Positions 21,969 to 34,355 of a stretch of DNA of 64,000 nt are shown one piece after another. This stretch comes from Atherix ibis. Taxonomy: Eukaryota > Arthropoda > Insecta > Diptera > Athericidae. A program made the translations under genes and the position numbers. How positions within the stretch are numbered: position 1 is the first letter of the stretch; each line of letters starts with the position of its first letter. Where the stretch lies: NCBI GenBank assembly GCA_958298945.1, contig OY282609.1, positions 61,724,220-61,788,219 of the forward strand, written 5' to 3'. The notes under the pieces were generated by a model. That model made no database searches, was not told where the DNA came from, and worked only from the letters and a program-made list of their open reading frames with translations.

Positions 21969-24873
21969 AACAGTATTAACAGTATTTATTCAGTTTAATT
22001 TTGGTACATTTGTCTCTTATCTTAACTTATATACTAAAACTGTATAGTGTTATCTTACTGCTAATCTTAAGGCTAAATCTTATGCCTAATTCGATAATTA
22101 TCGTACTTTCTTAAGCGCTCAGGCTGAACTCTTTTCTCTTTTTTTTAATGTTAATATTTATTTTCTCAATATATAATACATAGTTGCGATACCTTTCTAC
22201 TTATGTATGGCTTGTCAGGTATATGGGTTGTTTGAGCTAATACTAACTTATGAATTAGGTAACAAAATGTAGTAACAATAAACTTAAACTTAACTTAAAT
22301 CTAAAATTAAAAGTAGGTGGACTATTATCCGAAGTGCATGCCCCTTCTGACCGCATCATAAAATTTCACACTGTTAGTTGTGCTGAAAAGATCTTCATAG
22401 GCTTCATTAATGATTATTAAAGGTGATAGGTAGGTTGAGGTGTTGTTGTATTGTTGATTATTGGGGATATTCCTAATGAGATGATTAGGATGAGCGATGA
22501 CCCTTTGGAGATATTTTTTGGATATGTTGATCATGTAGTCGCAGAGAGGAGACATTTTTGATTTTTCGTAAAGAATTTTGTTGGAGAAGTACTTTCCATC
22601 GTTAGTGAAAAATAAGTTTACGCAATATCGGAGTATCCGTCTCTCAAACCTTTCTAATCTTCTTGCCTGGCTCCTCGAAATCGTGAACCAAATAGGGAAG
22701 CCGTACGTCAATACAGGTCTAATAAGCTGTTTGTATAGTATCAACTTTGTATCTATAGATAGACCATATCTATTTTTAAATAGAAATGCTATTCCGTAAT
22801 AAGCCCGAAGTGCCTTTCTCAAATTCAACTCCGCGTGGGAGTTGAACTTGAACAAGGAAGTAAACGTCACACCCAGATATTTCAATTTAGCTGCCGCATC
22901 TATCTTAACACCGTTCAGCATAATAGAAATTTTACTTTTTGCAACTATTTTATAAAGTCCCTGTTTTGAAGAGTTGCGAATGCATATTAGCTGCGCGTCC
23001 CCACTTCTTGTAAAATTCCAGAATAATTATCAATCCTTCCTTGATAAATTTTAACGCAATCCTGGGATTGTCGTGAGTAGCGCATGCTAGGGTGTCGTCC
23101 GCGTAATAAAGAGTGCCACAGTCAGGCAGTGGAGGAATGTCGGAGATGAATATACTATATAGTAGAGGCCCTGAAATAGATCCCTGTGGGACACCCCGCT
23201 GTAGTGGGAATTTGGCCGATATCTTATTGTGAAATTTTGTACTGAAGAGTCTGTCAGCCAAAAACGATCTGTACATAAAAATCAGTCTTCGATCAATTTT
23301 CAGTTTTATAAGTTTAAACAGCAGTTCATCCCACCATACTGTGTCGAATGCTTTCTTGATGTCTAGACTGCAGATAACCGTGCTTCTTTTGATGTTTAAT
23401 CCTCCGGTAATATCGCTGTGCAATTTCAGTAATGCATCCAGGGTAGAGTGGTCCTTTCGGAATCCGAATTGATTGGATGGAATTGCGTTCATCTCTTCTA
23501 GTTGTAATAACAGTCTGTCATGGATAAATCTGTCAAGAATTTTTCCGATATTTGAGAGCAGAGAAATTGGCCTGTGTTCCGAAATTTTGGCTTTAATGTT
23601 TTTTTTGGAATATTAACTATAATGGCCTCTTTCCAAGTTTTTGGGAAGTAGAAATTGTTCAAACAGTTATTAAGAATTATAAGCAAAGCTGATTTTCCGT
23701 TAAACGTTAAGTTTTTTATCACGCAGTTAGGAATTCCATCTGGACTTGATGACTTTTCGCTGTTTAAGTGTGTTAAGTAATGGTATATGTCCTTAAGTTT
23801 AAGAAATAGGCCATTCAATTTTATAGAAGTGGCTCTATTTTTGCCACTAAAGTTACATTGCGGCACGCCGGTCTTCATATACTCCCCAATTCTGCCAATT
23901 ACTATGGAAGCGAATTCACCTTGCGGGTTTGGTGGTCTTTGCTCGCAGAGCTTTTGGTAAAACTTTGCGAATGCATCTGCAGTAGCTTCCGGATTCATGG
24001 AGATAGGTTTACCATCCTCATACATAACTGTAACTTTATTCATCCTTTTCCTGATAGAAATTTTGTCTATTCTTTGAAAGACATTTGCACTTGGCTTTAA
24101 AGTACGTAAATATTTGTTCAATTTAGCATCCATATGTAATTTAACCTGGTCTCTGATTATTATTGAAATATAGTTAATTTTTGAGAGTAGTAACGTATAT
24201 TCCGCATTCGTTTTATTTAGATTTCGAATGAAAATCTTTTTAAGTTGTCTTCTCCAAAATTTTCTGATTTTTAACAGCTTTACTAAGGTGTGAGGTAAGT
24301 GGTCATATTTACAGTTAATTTTCGGTTTTACATTGGCCGTCTTTTCAATCGAGTTTTTAATGCAGTTTGTGAAAGAATATATTAAATTATCTATTTCGTC
24401 GTTAGTGTGATTCTTAGCATCAGAAATTTGAATGGTATTTAGTTCTTCATCAAAGTGTTGTTTAAATTTGGTCCAGTTTATTCTATTGTAGTCTATAACC
24501 CGCAAAAAACTCAAACTACCATGCACGTTCACCTTAAGATGTATTGGAAAGTGGTCCGAGTGGAAAGTTGAGGTAGACACTTTTACCCTCCATGCTCCAA
24601 TAAAATTAAATATATTATCCGAGATTATGAAATGGTCTATTATTGACCCGCTCTGTGGTCTTGTAGGTTCGGAGGGACTAATTACCCGCAATTCATTTGG
24701 GCCATTGGTAGCAAGCCAATTGCTCATGACTGTGCCATTGGTATTACTGGTTGTGTCGTTCCACAATTTGCTTCTAGCATTCAAATCTCCTCCAACTATT
24801 AAACCATCGGATTCCATACTGGTTTTATTCAGGAAATCCATGAAATCTCTAAGCTCTTGGGCAGGAGAGCCCG
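21969..24873 (-). mobile_element. 5'-truncated Jockey-type LINE with perfect TSD
   Basis: A 2905-bp minus-strand insertion flanked by perfect 15-bp duplications. Its 3' end is not poly(A) but two copies of the 9-mer AATACTGTT (complement at 21969-21986). Its 5' side ends inside the endonuclease domain, exactly at the right-hand duplication, as target-primed reverse transcription with 5' truncation would leave. The intact duplication suggests a fairly young insertion. Confidence 0.92.
22325..24873 (-). pseudogene. LINE ORF2 (endonuclease/reverse transcriptase), two frameshifts
   Basis: The readable protein starts SPAQELRDFMDFL, inside the endonuclease. It continues with VGGDLNARSKLWND (nuclease core) and STFHSDHFPI (catalytic SDH). 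After a linker come SSPDGIPNCVIK, the start of reverse transcriptase, a frameshift near 23590, then HRPISLLSNIGKILDRF, QFGFRKDHST, LDIKKAFDTVWWDELL, GVPQGSISGPLLYSIF and LYYADDTLAC. YADD is intact at 23094-23105. A second frameshift near 22996 precedes LKYLGVTF and QLIRPVLTYGFPIWF, ending at a stop at 22325. ORF1 and the nuclease N-terminus are missing. Polymerase residues are preserved, but the frame is not. Confidence 0.88.
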
Positions 24874-24888
24874 TTTAAATATAAGATT
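24874..24888 (+). repeat. Target-site duplication of the LINE (right)
   Basis: Second copy of the 15-mer at 21954-21968. Confidence 0.9.
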
Positions 24889-25484
24889 TTAAGCTTTATT
24901 TATTTAAATAATAGATATCGTTTTTTTTTAAAGTATTTTTAAAAAAACCATATCATAAAAATTAGCTATTTTCAAAATTTTTTCATTTGAAAATTTTTAA
25001 ACAATATTCGAAATTTCACTGAGTTTTTTTTGCAAGAAAAATTTCTAACTTGGAAATCAATTCAAATCTACCAAAAAGTTGATATGTTCAACTATTTTCT
25101 TGAACTTAAAAATTTAATAATATTTATCCTCTTCTGCTGCTTGTAACTAATATTATATTGACTTGAAGAGACTTTTATTTAAATTTACATTTTATCAATC
25201 CATACAACACTTTCTAAGTTAAAAAACAAAATAAAATAAAATCAAATAACAAAAAATATGGAAACAAATTATTCATTGTCTTTCAATATATTTCCTTACA
25301 TTCTTATTTTTTTTTATATATTCTTTGATATAAGAAAATTTTGATACTGATTTCCATTTATATGATAGTATCCCTTAACATTTTTATACTTCTTTTCATA
25401 AAATTATGGTCGCCTTCTCTAATAAATTGATTGACGAATTCAATTTGTGCAATAACTGAAACGATGAAAAACTTTTATAACGAT
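24889..25484. other. AT-rich sequence, no gene seen
   Basis: Very A/T-rich with T and A homopolymers; nothing recognisable. Confidence 0.55.
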
Positions 25485-25499
25485 ATTATTTATTATTAC

Positions 25500-25598
<99 letters not shown>

Positions 25599-25625
25599 CA
25601 TCATCATTATCGTTATTATTAATAT
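25485..25625. repeat. (ATT)n microsatellite
   Basis: About 45 near-perfect ATT/TTA triplets with interruptions ACC near 25498 and 25534 and a TCATCATCATTATCG transition at its right end. Confidence 0.95.
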
Positions 25626-28600
25626 TAGTATACTTTTTCGTCGTCATCGTAACTTAAATAGAAGACTTAAAAAAATAAAACAGAAAATTGATTTTGAACA
25701 AAGTTTATAGGAGATGGATAAAAGCTTATAAGGGTTTGGTTAATGAGAAAATATAAGAAAATGTACGAAAAAGATGCAAACGTCGGTGATATTTCGATGA
25801 AATTCAATTAGTTATAATTATTCAATTCTGACATAAATTTGCTTAGTTATGACAACTAATTCCAGTTTAGCTGAATAATTCCATCATTTCTCATTTACCC
25901 TAATCAAAATCTACACTTCCATGTTGTACACTCTCGTATCAGCTTTATATTTACTATCCAATTTATACGCGTATATGTGTAAATATTCACTTTTCTTTCG
26001 TTTTCTCCATTTCTTTAGCTCTTGCTAATCCATCAAATGCAAGGTGGTGGGTAAGGTCATTTTTGGTATTGCGGAGGATGAAAGTTTAAATTTTTGCTGA
26101 GATGAGCAATCACTTTACAACAAGTTCATGCTCAAGGAAACTTTTTCCATTATTCTTAGCTTTTCTCAAACATCCATAAAAGTATAATTCAGCGTGATCT
26201 GGTTGTGCCGAAATTGGTTTCAGTTAGAAAGAGGATAGATGGTAAGGAGTGTGAATGATGAAGCTTAGTTATAGCTCATCATCTTCGAGATGAAGTGGTC
26301 TCACTATTAGAATAAGAAAATAAGAAATAAGAAGAATAATAATGGGAAGGAGTAGAAGAAGTAGAACTTATCTTTTAAAGCAACAACTGTGCCAATATTA
26401 ATAATAATCAGACAGAAGCTCTTGAAGTGACAGTTGTACCTCGACTAGTGAATAAGAATATACCGAAAACGAGTTCCGTTAATCCTGTCAATCACCAATG
26501 AGGCTGCACTAGCCACTGTAATTGTTTTCACCTCTCACTGAAACAGATTTGCACCATCATTTTTGAGCCTTACCAAATTTTATACTCATCCATCCAGTTT
26601 GTTCATTCGATCTCATTGGTGAAACATTCATCAACCTTTCTTTGGTTCTACCAATTACAAACCACAAGCTTTTCATCTGCATGTACACTCTGAAAGCTGA
26701 ATACTCATTTTTTTCTTCTTTCTTTATTTTTACCTTTACCTCAATTTATATACCATCAGTCTATCCTCTTTTTTCTATTGCAATTTATTTTTAAACTTTC
26801 TTTTTCTTATTTGTTTCTGAGGATTTTTTTCCTCATTCAATGCTGAAAACTGGAATATTTTCCAAACTAAAAGAACTTTCAGCAAATTACACTCAGTGAC
26901 TAACTTTTTTTTTCTCTATATATATATACTATTCTTAGATTTTGTTTATTTTTATCTTTTTCATTCCTTTTCGATTTATTACCACCGTTTACCAATACTG
27001 GCGATATTCTCTTTTAAGTATTATCCTTATAGCCGATAAGCTGGAACTGAAATTGAAACTGAAATTCTTGTTCAAGCAAGGTAGGTTATGGTTCAACTGT
27101 TTTATAGAATTTTAACCCACAGAGAAACTAATACAAGGATACAATAGAAAACTTTAAAGAGAATATGAGAAAAAATTTTGAAAATTACGAAAGAAAAACA
27201 GGCAAATTGTTAAGTGAAAAAGCTACTGGAAAAGCGCAATACTTTTATTTCGTGATGATTCTTTAGATTTCTGCAATGTTTTTTTTGTCAGCAGATTTTT
27301 ATTTTGCTTTCCATTTATGTCCATTTAGTAATTTTGTTTTCTGTTCACTTTTATCATTTTAATTTTGAAGATATGAACGTATATTTTTGACTATATTATG
27401 TCTAACATCGACAAAGTAGTACTAAATAATACAATAGTATTAAAATTAAGAATTACCAATTTGTGTAAACATTAAAATTTTAGCCACGCAAAGGTAATTG
27501 AATAAAGAATAATTGAGAATGAAAGTAATAAATATAATAGTAAAAGCCAAAACAGAGTAAATGGGATAATAAAATGTAGAGATGAGCATTTTATGCTGTG
27601 GCAAGCACTAATTTCTTCTCAAGTGCCACAGTAGTTTTTACCCCATTGACACTCAGAGAAAAGAATGAATTACAATCGATATACTCAAGATGAAGGTGAG
27701 TGCACGTGTATTTCTATAAATTCTTTCATTTGTATGATATTTTCAAGTTTACGTTTTTTAAACTATCGATTTTTTATGTTGAACATTAAAGTTTTAATTT
27801 CAATAACTTAGCAATTTAAAATGTTAAAACGAGAATCATTTCGATACCTAATCAGCACCCACCAATTATTCAGATATTTTTCTATTTTTAATTATTTTTT
27901 TTATGATATAATTTAAGTTGAAATTCCGAAAAGTTTTTGAAATTTTTTTTAGCCAAATTACAAAATCTTTAAAAATTATCTTAAACATTTTTTTCGGTAA
28001 AAAATTGTTTGTTTTCGAGGTATAATAGAAAAGTAGTAAGATTGGTATTACTGAGAGCTATTTGGCAACACTGCTGACTTCCCGTTCACATAACTTATAC
28101 TTTAGTTCCTACTAGACGTCCACATAGCTTATACCCTAGACCCTATAGTATATTTTGGTGCGTTACGAAAAATTGAGAATCGAAATTAAGAGCAATAATG
28201 TGCTATAAAATGTTGTGTTATATGCTCGTTCTAACTTTTTGAATGGGGAACATTACTTATTAAGAGCATAAGTTATTCGGTGGCATAAATCATATTTAGA
28301 GGGTCGTTAAGCAGTGGAAGACGATCCTCGCTGAGGAAATAACTTTTGAGTTAAATGAAAAGCCTCAAAAAATGGATTGCGTCGGATTGGACGTTGATAG
28401 CGATGGTCTCCTGTTACATGGTCATTTCCATCACTGACTTTTCTTAGAAGAGGGGTCTCCTGTGATTCCCTAGCCAGTACCTGATCTAAGTCCAATTATA
28501 ATTTTTGTAAAAAAAAAAACTTGAAAGGAAGTCATCAAAAGAGTGTAAGTAACCGAGGATCTGAACAATTTGTGATGATGCCTTCAAGCATTGCTACGGA

Positions 28601-28713
28601 GATGAAAATAACACTTCCGAAAAAAAACTACTTTGAATATAATTACATTAATCTATGAAAATAAAAGAAATAAAAAATCAGTTGCATTATTTCCTTGCCA
28701 CGCCTTGTATGTA
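25626..28713. other. AT-rich sequence, no gene seen
   Basis: Patches at 26020-26660 and 28300-28500 are less AT-rich, but no frame or element was recognised in either. Confidence 0.5.
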
Positions 28714-30018
28714 TAGGGTTTTCCAATAAGAGTGATATGATTTCTAAGTGACGTTTCGGCCATTTGTAATATGTCATTATCTGTCTTTTGTTTTTCATTA
28801 TATTCAGTAATGTTTACAGTTTCATCATGGAGAGATATACGCAAGAACAACGTTTACAAATTATTCAATTTTATTATAAAAATAATCGTTCTCCAATTGC
28901 AACTTTTCGTGCACTTTTGCCATTTTATGGTCGTAATAATCGTCCAACTGTGCTCGCTATTCGTCGAATTGTTAAAAATTTCGAGCGTACATTTTCTTTA
29001 CATAATGTTTAAGTACCGATAAGACAAAGAACCGCTCGAAGTAATGAAAATATTGCTGCCGTTTAGACAAGTGTTGCTGAAGACCGCAATTTGTCGATTC
29101 TAAGACGTTTTCAAGAATTGGGACTGTTTCAAACCACAACCTGGCGGATTTTGAGAAAGGATTTGGGCTTGCATCCATATAAAATTATTATCACTGAAGA
29201 ACTGAAACCATTGAACGTCTTGAATTTGTTGATTTTGTCTTGAAACAACTTGAAAACGATAACGATTTTTTTAAGAAAATCATCTTCTCTGATGAGGCTT
29301 ACTTTCATCTGAGTGGTGCGGTAAATAAACAAAACTGTCGATTCTGGTGCGAAGAAAATTCACAAATTATTCATGAACACCTGGTACATTCACCTAAATT
29401 GACAGTTTGGTGTGGTTTTTAGTCTGGTGGAATCATCGGTCCGTACTTCTTTCGAAATGAAGCTGGTAACACCGTTACTGTCAATGGAGAGCGGTATAGA
29501 TCGATGATAACCAACTTTTTATTGCCGAAATTGGAAGAAGTTGATCTTAACAACATCTGGTTCCAACAAGACGGGGCTACGTGCCACACAGCACGTGCAA
29601 CAACTGAATTATTGCGAGAAAAGTTTGGAGATTCGATTATTTGAAGAAATTGTGACATTGAATGGTCTCCAAGAAGTTGTGATTTAACACCATTAGATTA
29701 TTTCTTGTGGGGTTATTTGAAATCATTGGTCTTTAGCAATAAACCAGACTCTCTTCAAACTTTAGAAGTCAATATTGAACGTGCTATTCATGACATACGT
29801 GTACGACTTGATTTAGTGAAAAAAGTGCTCGAAAATTGGGTTAATCGAATTCGTTCCTGCAAAAAAAGTCGTGGAGGCCATTTGAATGACGTTTTATTCA
29901 AAACCTAATTCTATCGATTGTACTTTACATTAAATAAAAAACATTTGAATTTTCGTAACAATTAGTGTGTGTTTTTTTAAAAAGAAATCATATCAATCTT
30001 ATTCGAAAACCGTTTATA
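28714..30018 (+). mobile_element. DD41D mariner-like element, family B copy 1
   Basis: The left end reads TATAGGGTTTTCCAATAAGA, then GTGATATGATTTCT. The right end, complemented, has GGTTTTCGAATAAGA and the same GATATGATTTCT core. The inverted repeat is about 32 bp. This is the fullest of the family B copies in the window; others lie at 42.6, 51.3 and 52.9 kb. Confidence 0.88.
28827..29908 (+). pseudogene. DD41D family B transposase, several stops and a frameshift
   Basis: Begins MERYTQEQRLQIIQFYYKNN, a mariner-type helix-turn-helix N-terminus. Stops follow at about 29010 and 29065, a frameshift near 29205, a stop at about 29420 (GF*SGG, probably Trp originally) and TGA at 29642-29644. The catalytic segments are IIFSDEAYFHLSG, WFQQDGATCHTA and LTPLDYFLW, with 41 residues between the second and third Asp. 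All three acidic residues persist. The C-terminus ends RGGHLNDVLFKT. The TGA at 29642 is shared with the two other copies covering this site. Confidence 0.85.
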
Positions 30019-30020
30019 TA

Positions 30021-32580
30021 AGTCCCATTCGATATGTGCCAAAAGCCACTTTATAGGTCCACGATAATTAGGCGACTTCATTGTACGTGTAAGAAACTAT
30101 CTAAATTGGATGGGTCTGTGACCCAAGAGCTACACAATGGAAAGAATCGTACTAGGGGAATAATTCTTGGTCAGATGGTATTCATATAATATGCAAGCGA
30201 TGGTAAACACAGTAACACACGATTGGCATATAGGAAACTTGGTATTGTCGAACAGAAAATCACAGGTGAGAACAGTATAACTTTCGTTTCGCTATTAGGG
30301 TAGTCAAAAATTTGTTTTTTTTTGTTATTATTAAATTTATCTTTTATTGCTTCCAAACAAATGCACTAAAAAAAAACTCTTGCACCTCATAAGTGGGTAA
30401 GTAAAACAAATCCCCGATTCTTTAGACTAATTTTTGTCTGTATTTAAAATTATTAAATTTTTTTTGAATTCTTTATATTTAGTAACTAACTATAAATAAG
30501 TTCTAACTGCTGTTTTAAATTCTTGCAAATCTGTTTTCGAGAAAGTTTTTTCAGAAAGGTTCGATTCCATTTCGTACGATCGTACAAAGTTTGGATAGAA
30601 TGAAAAAAAATGGAATCTGAAATTCTTTCGATTCCATTTACTCTTAGATGAGTACAAGCTTATACAAAACACTTACTTAGTCATTGTTCATTTTTAAAAA
30701 TGTTTCTATGAATATATATAAATATATATGTATGCATGCACTTCAGAATAGTAGAGTTCTAATACTACAGAGAAAATAGAACTAAGAATTTAATATGCAA
30801 TACAATAAGTATAAATAGTAAAGTTACTGAATTAACAGCAAAAGTCAGTAGATTGAAAGTGGGATTATGGATAGGTAAGTGAAGAGGAACATTCTTCCTT
30901 GGCTTGGACAACTGATACACACCTGTGTATATGGTGGATGGATACATTATACACATATGTATATGTGTAGGTGGCTTATCCTTTGCTTCTTTACGAAGTG
31001 ATCTAAAAGAATATTATACAGGACGAACTGAATTCTAAAAGATTTGAAATTGACTTACGTATAACCAGATAGGTCAAAACATATATATCGTACAACTGGA
31101 TAAGATTGTGCGAACAGAACATTTATGCTCTATTTATTCTGTCATATTCTCGTATATTTATCGATGTATGTATGTGCATACGTGTATTATAGCACCTTCG
31201 TATAAAAATGCCAACGATCGCTGTCAAACGAGTATAAAGTAAAACAGGAAAGAATTAACATGGGTATATGGTATGGTATATCTGTACGAACTTATTGTAT
31301 ATGAGTAGTTTTTAGAGAGAAAAAAAAAAGGAAAAAGAAATCATGATGCCAGCCAGATTAAGAGTTTTACTTTTGGAGGATTTGATATGTATGTTAGCTT
31401 TATCCTTTTGGAAGATTCAACTTGAAGAGAATTTCACTGCGAAAGAACGAACAGATACGATAGGGAAAATATGTAGAATTCGAAAATCCCATTTGCTCTA
31501 TGAATGTTGAATTTATTTGTAACTAGACTTTGTCGTTGTCCTTCAGGCTAAAAGTAATCGTACGTGGCTGACTTCTCCCGAAATCCATGTAGTCGCCTTT
31601 ATCAGTTTTAAGACAGCCCTTCCATCAATGTTATTTCGATTCAAAATCCTCCTCTTATAATCGTTTAAGTACAAACTTATTTTGGAGGCTTTTTTTTTAA
31701 AAAAAAAATCATTTCAATTTTATATATTTGACTATATTTTTGAAGAGAACAATTGTAGTTTTTTTTTGTATGTACTCGTATGTTTATTTCTAATAAGAAA
31801 TTTTCAGTTTTTTCAGCTGTTACTTTATTTTAATAATTTAAAATGTTTAATAAATATTTCATTTAAGAAACAAATTGAATCAAAATATACAATAGCTAAT
31901 CACAATAGAATATTCGTTATGTCCCAGATGTATTGATCCATATCAAAAGTTCAATTATTCAAAAATTTTACGTATTTCGTATTATTTCATTTCAATTGAA
32001 TAATTTATTCACGTTTATCTTTTATGCATTATTCAAAGTTTATTTAGTATAGATTTACTCTATTGCAGAATTATACTAAATATAAAACGTAGCAGATATG
32101 CTGTGGACTAAAAAAAAAAAAACTAATGTATTGTTGGAGATAAATGCAAAATAATGGCCATCAAAGGTGAATTAATTTAAATCAATACGAATATCATCGG
32201 ATTAAAAGTTCAATTGAATACTTTATACAACTTTCAATAATATTTAAGAGGGACAAAATTCTATATAAATTTAATTTCCTAAATTTTGACATATCCATAC
32301 AGAAACTAATTCAATTCTCATTTGTTTAATATATTTCTTGGAAAAATTCAGTAATAATGAGTATTATGGGCTCTAATTTTAGAATTAGAAAACTATATAG
32401 AATTGTGCATGATTAAAAATTTTTACTGAAAGACGGGATATTTTTTGCAAATAATTAGGAAATTACTTAATATACATTTAGATTAAAAAAAATAGAACTT
32501 AACAATATAGCGTTAAATTTGGTCAATAGAAGAAGAAATATTTTCAATCAATTACCCATCAAAAATAGCTTTTTATTAAC
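30021..32580. other. AT-rich sequence, no gene seen
   Basis: Short frames only. TACTCGTA occurs near 31770. No element boundary recognised until the mariner at 32583. Confidence 0.55.
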
Positions 32581-32582
32581 TA

Positions 32583-33845
32583 CCAGGTGTATAAGCTTAA
32601 ATCCGCTGTTTTTAGTCAAAAAAAACATGCTTTTTTCATAGAATTTTTTCAAAGTAACATACTTGTCCTCGCTGACAACACAATTTTCCATCTCTCGGGC
32701 AATTTGTAGATACCACGGCAAAAAATTTCCTTCTCTTTCGAGGCAAACCACTCATCAAGCCATTTTCGGACGTCTTCGGAAGAATCGAAGTGCTGCTCAG
32801 CGAGCGCGTGTCCCATCGACGAAAACAGGTGGTAGTCGGAAGTGGCCAGATCTGGTGAATAAGCGGGGTGGAGTAGCACCTCCCTGTTGAGTGTCTCCAA
32901 GTAGTTTCGGACTATTTTGACGTGTGCGATGGTGCGTTGTCGTGGAGGACAATCAGCTTATCATGTCTTTGTTGATAATCTGTCATTTTTTCACGTAGAG
33001 CATGGTGCAATTTGATCAGTTGTTGGTGGTAGCGGTGGGCTTTGACAGTTTCACCAAGTTTCAACATCTCATAGTAGACGATACCCTTCTGATCCCACCA
33101 AACGCACAGCATCGTCTTCCTTCCGAAGCGATTTGGTCTTGGGGAAGATGTTGATGGTTGGCCGGGATCAACCCATGATTTCTTGAGTTTAGGATTCTCG
33201 AAATATATCCACTTTTCATCGCCTGTTACAACCCGATGCAGGAACGACTTCTTTTTTGTCTGGCGAGCAAGATTTCGCATGTGTTTTGGTGTCGCTCCAT
33301 CTGCCTATCATTCAATTCATGCGGCACCCATTTTCCGATCTTTTTAATCTTCCCCATGGCACGCAGACTCAAGGAAATAGCTGGTTGAGTAACGCCCAAT
33401 AGCTCCGCGAGCATTTTTCGTGATTGGATTTCGTCTTCGTCCAAAAGAGCCTGCAATTGATGGTCCTCAACCTTTCTAGGCCGATGTCACGCTTCCTGTC
33501 ATGCAACTCAAAATTATCGTCTTTGAACCGACTAAACCAATCTCGGCACGTTGTTTTCGATAAAGCACTGTCACCATAGGCCTCTATAAGCATTCGATGC
33601 GATTCGGTAGCCGATTTCTTCAAATTGAAGCTGAACAGCAGAGCTTCCCGGATATGCTCTTTTTATGGCATAAAACTAGGCATGATTACCAAAGGAATAC
33701 TGTATGTTGTTGTACGAAATTGCTGACAATGTGCACTGATTAATGTTGACAGATGTCAAACTCATAAAAGAAAAGGATGGCGTTCCCATGGTAGCTTAAT
33801 ACGTCTATCTATGACCAAACAGCGGATTAAAGCTTATACACCTGG
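32583..33845 (-). mobile_element. Mos1-like (mauritiana) mariner, copy 1
   Basis: Inverted repeats begin CCAGGTGTATAAGCTTAAAT at the left; the right complements to CCAGGTGTATAAGCTTTAAT. TA sits on both sides (32581-32582, 33846-33847). The CCAGGTGTA start is that of the mauritiana subfamily. A sister copy lies at 59.1 kb. Confidence 0.92.
32649..33683 (-). pseudogene. Mauritiana-type mariner transposase, broken
   Basis: Starts MPSFMP, then an in-frame TAA, then KEHIREALLFSFNLKKSA. Frameshifts near 33460, 33275 and 32910 split the frame. Readable blocks include LLDEDEIQSRKMLAELLGVTQ, WVPHELNDRQMERHQNTCEI, VTGDEKWIYFENP (first Asp), LHDNAPSHT (second Asp) and YSPDLATSDYHLF (third Asp). The C-terminus lacks the usual stop because of 3' decay near 32640. 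Length and motifs fit a Mos1-type protein of about 345 residues. Confidence 0.88.
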
Positions 33846-33849
33846 TAAC

Positions 33850-34355
33850 ATCGAAAGAAGTTTTTTATAAATCAAATCAATTCTATGTTAATTGCTCTGA
33901 GCAAATTATATTTAAAACATAAAATATTCCCAGGCATCTCAAGATTTTTTTCTTGTTGAAAGATCTTTATGACAAACGCCAGAGGCCATTTTTGTAGTGC
34001 CACGACCATGAGGCCGTTAGACATATCATGGTATCTGTGGGCTGACATTGCCAGCTCCCCCAAGGAGTTGTTTCGAAAAGGAAATTATGAGCTAGTGCGA
34101 TATGCCCAATTTGAATTCTGAGAAGTTTCCTGGCCAAGAATTTTGGTATGGTTGTTAAGTAAGTGGTTTTACTATATTTGGCCAATATGTGTAAAGGAAT
34201 CTTCCACCTTCGGTTTAGTGTATTTGTCTACACATGACGAACGATATTGGTATTTCAGTGGGAACAGGACGGTGAAGCGACTGCCCTGCTAGATGATCAG
34301 CCCGCTCATTGCCGGCGATACCAGCGTGGCCGAGAACCAAACGCAATTTGACGTT
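33850..34355 (-). pseudogene. LINE RNase H and 3' region, decayed
   Basis: Minus-strand translation gives VKLRLVLGHAGIAGNERADH followed by LAGQSL. This is the H..I.GNE.AD.LA signature near the C-terminal end of the RNase H domain carried by several LINE clades (I, R1, LOA). Downstream, after frameshifts, come GRFLYTYWPNI, IPKFLARKLLRIQIGHIALA and a tail to about 33850. The Jockey-like LINEs elsewhere in the window show no RNase H, so this is a different LINE type. A shorter relative lies at 7.2 kb. The mauritiana mariner abuts its 3' side. Confidence 0.7.

Noticed and set aside
22578..22799. Plus-strand frame over the LINE C-terminal region
   Set aside because: It is antisense to the reverse transcriptase C-terminus.
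25431..25622. Tyr-rich frame over the ATT repeat
   Set aside because: It is translation of a microsatellite, not a gene.
28307..28510. PDLSPI reading near 28480-28500 suggesting a Tc1-type transposase end
   Set aside because: Only six residues match the Tc1 'SPDLNPIE' motif. The upstream frames show no DNAP/H or W..QSPD context, no second catalytic Asp and no inverted repeats.
30540..30570. GGTTCGATTCC resembling a tRNA T-arm
   Set aside because: No acceptor, D or anticodon arms could be folded around it.
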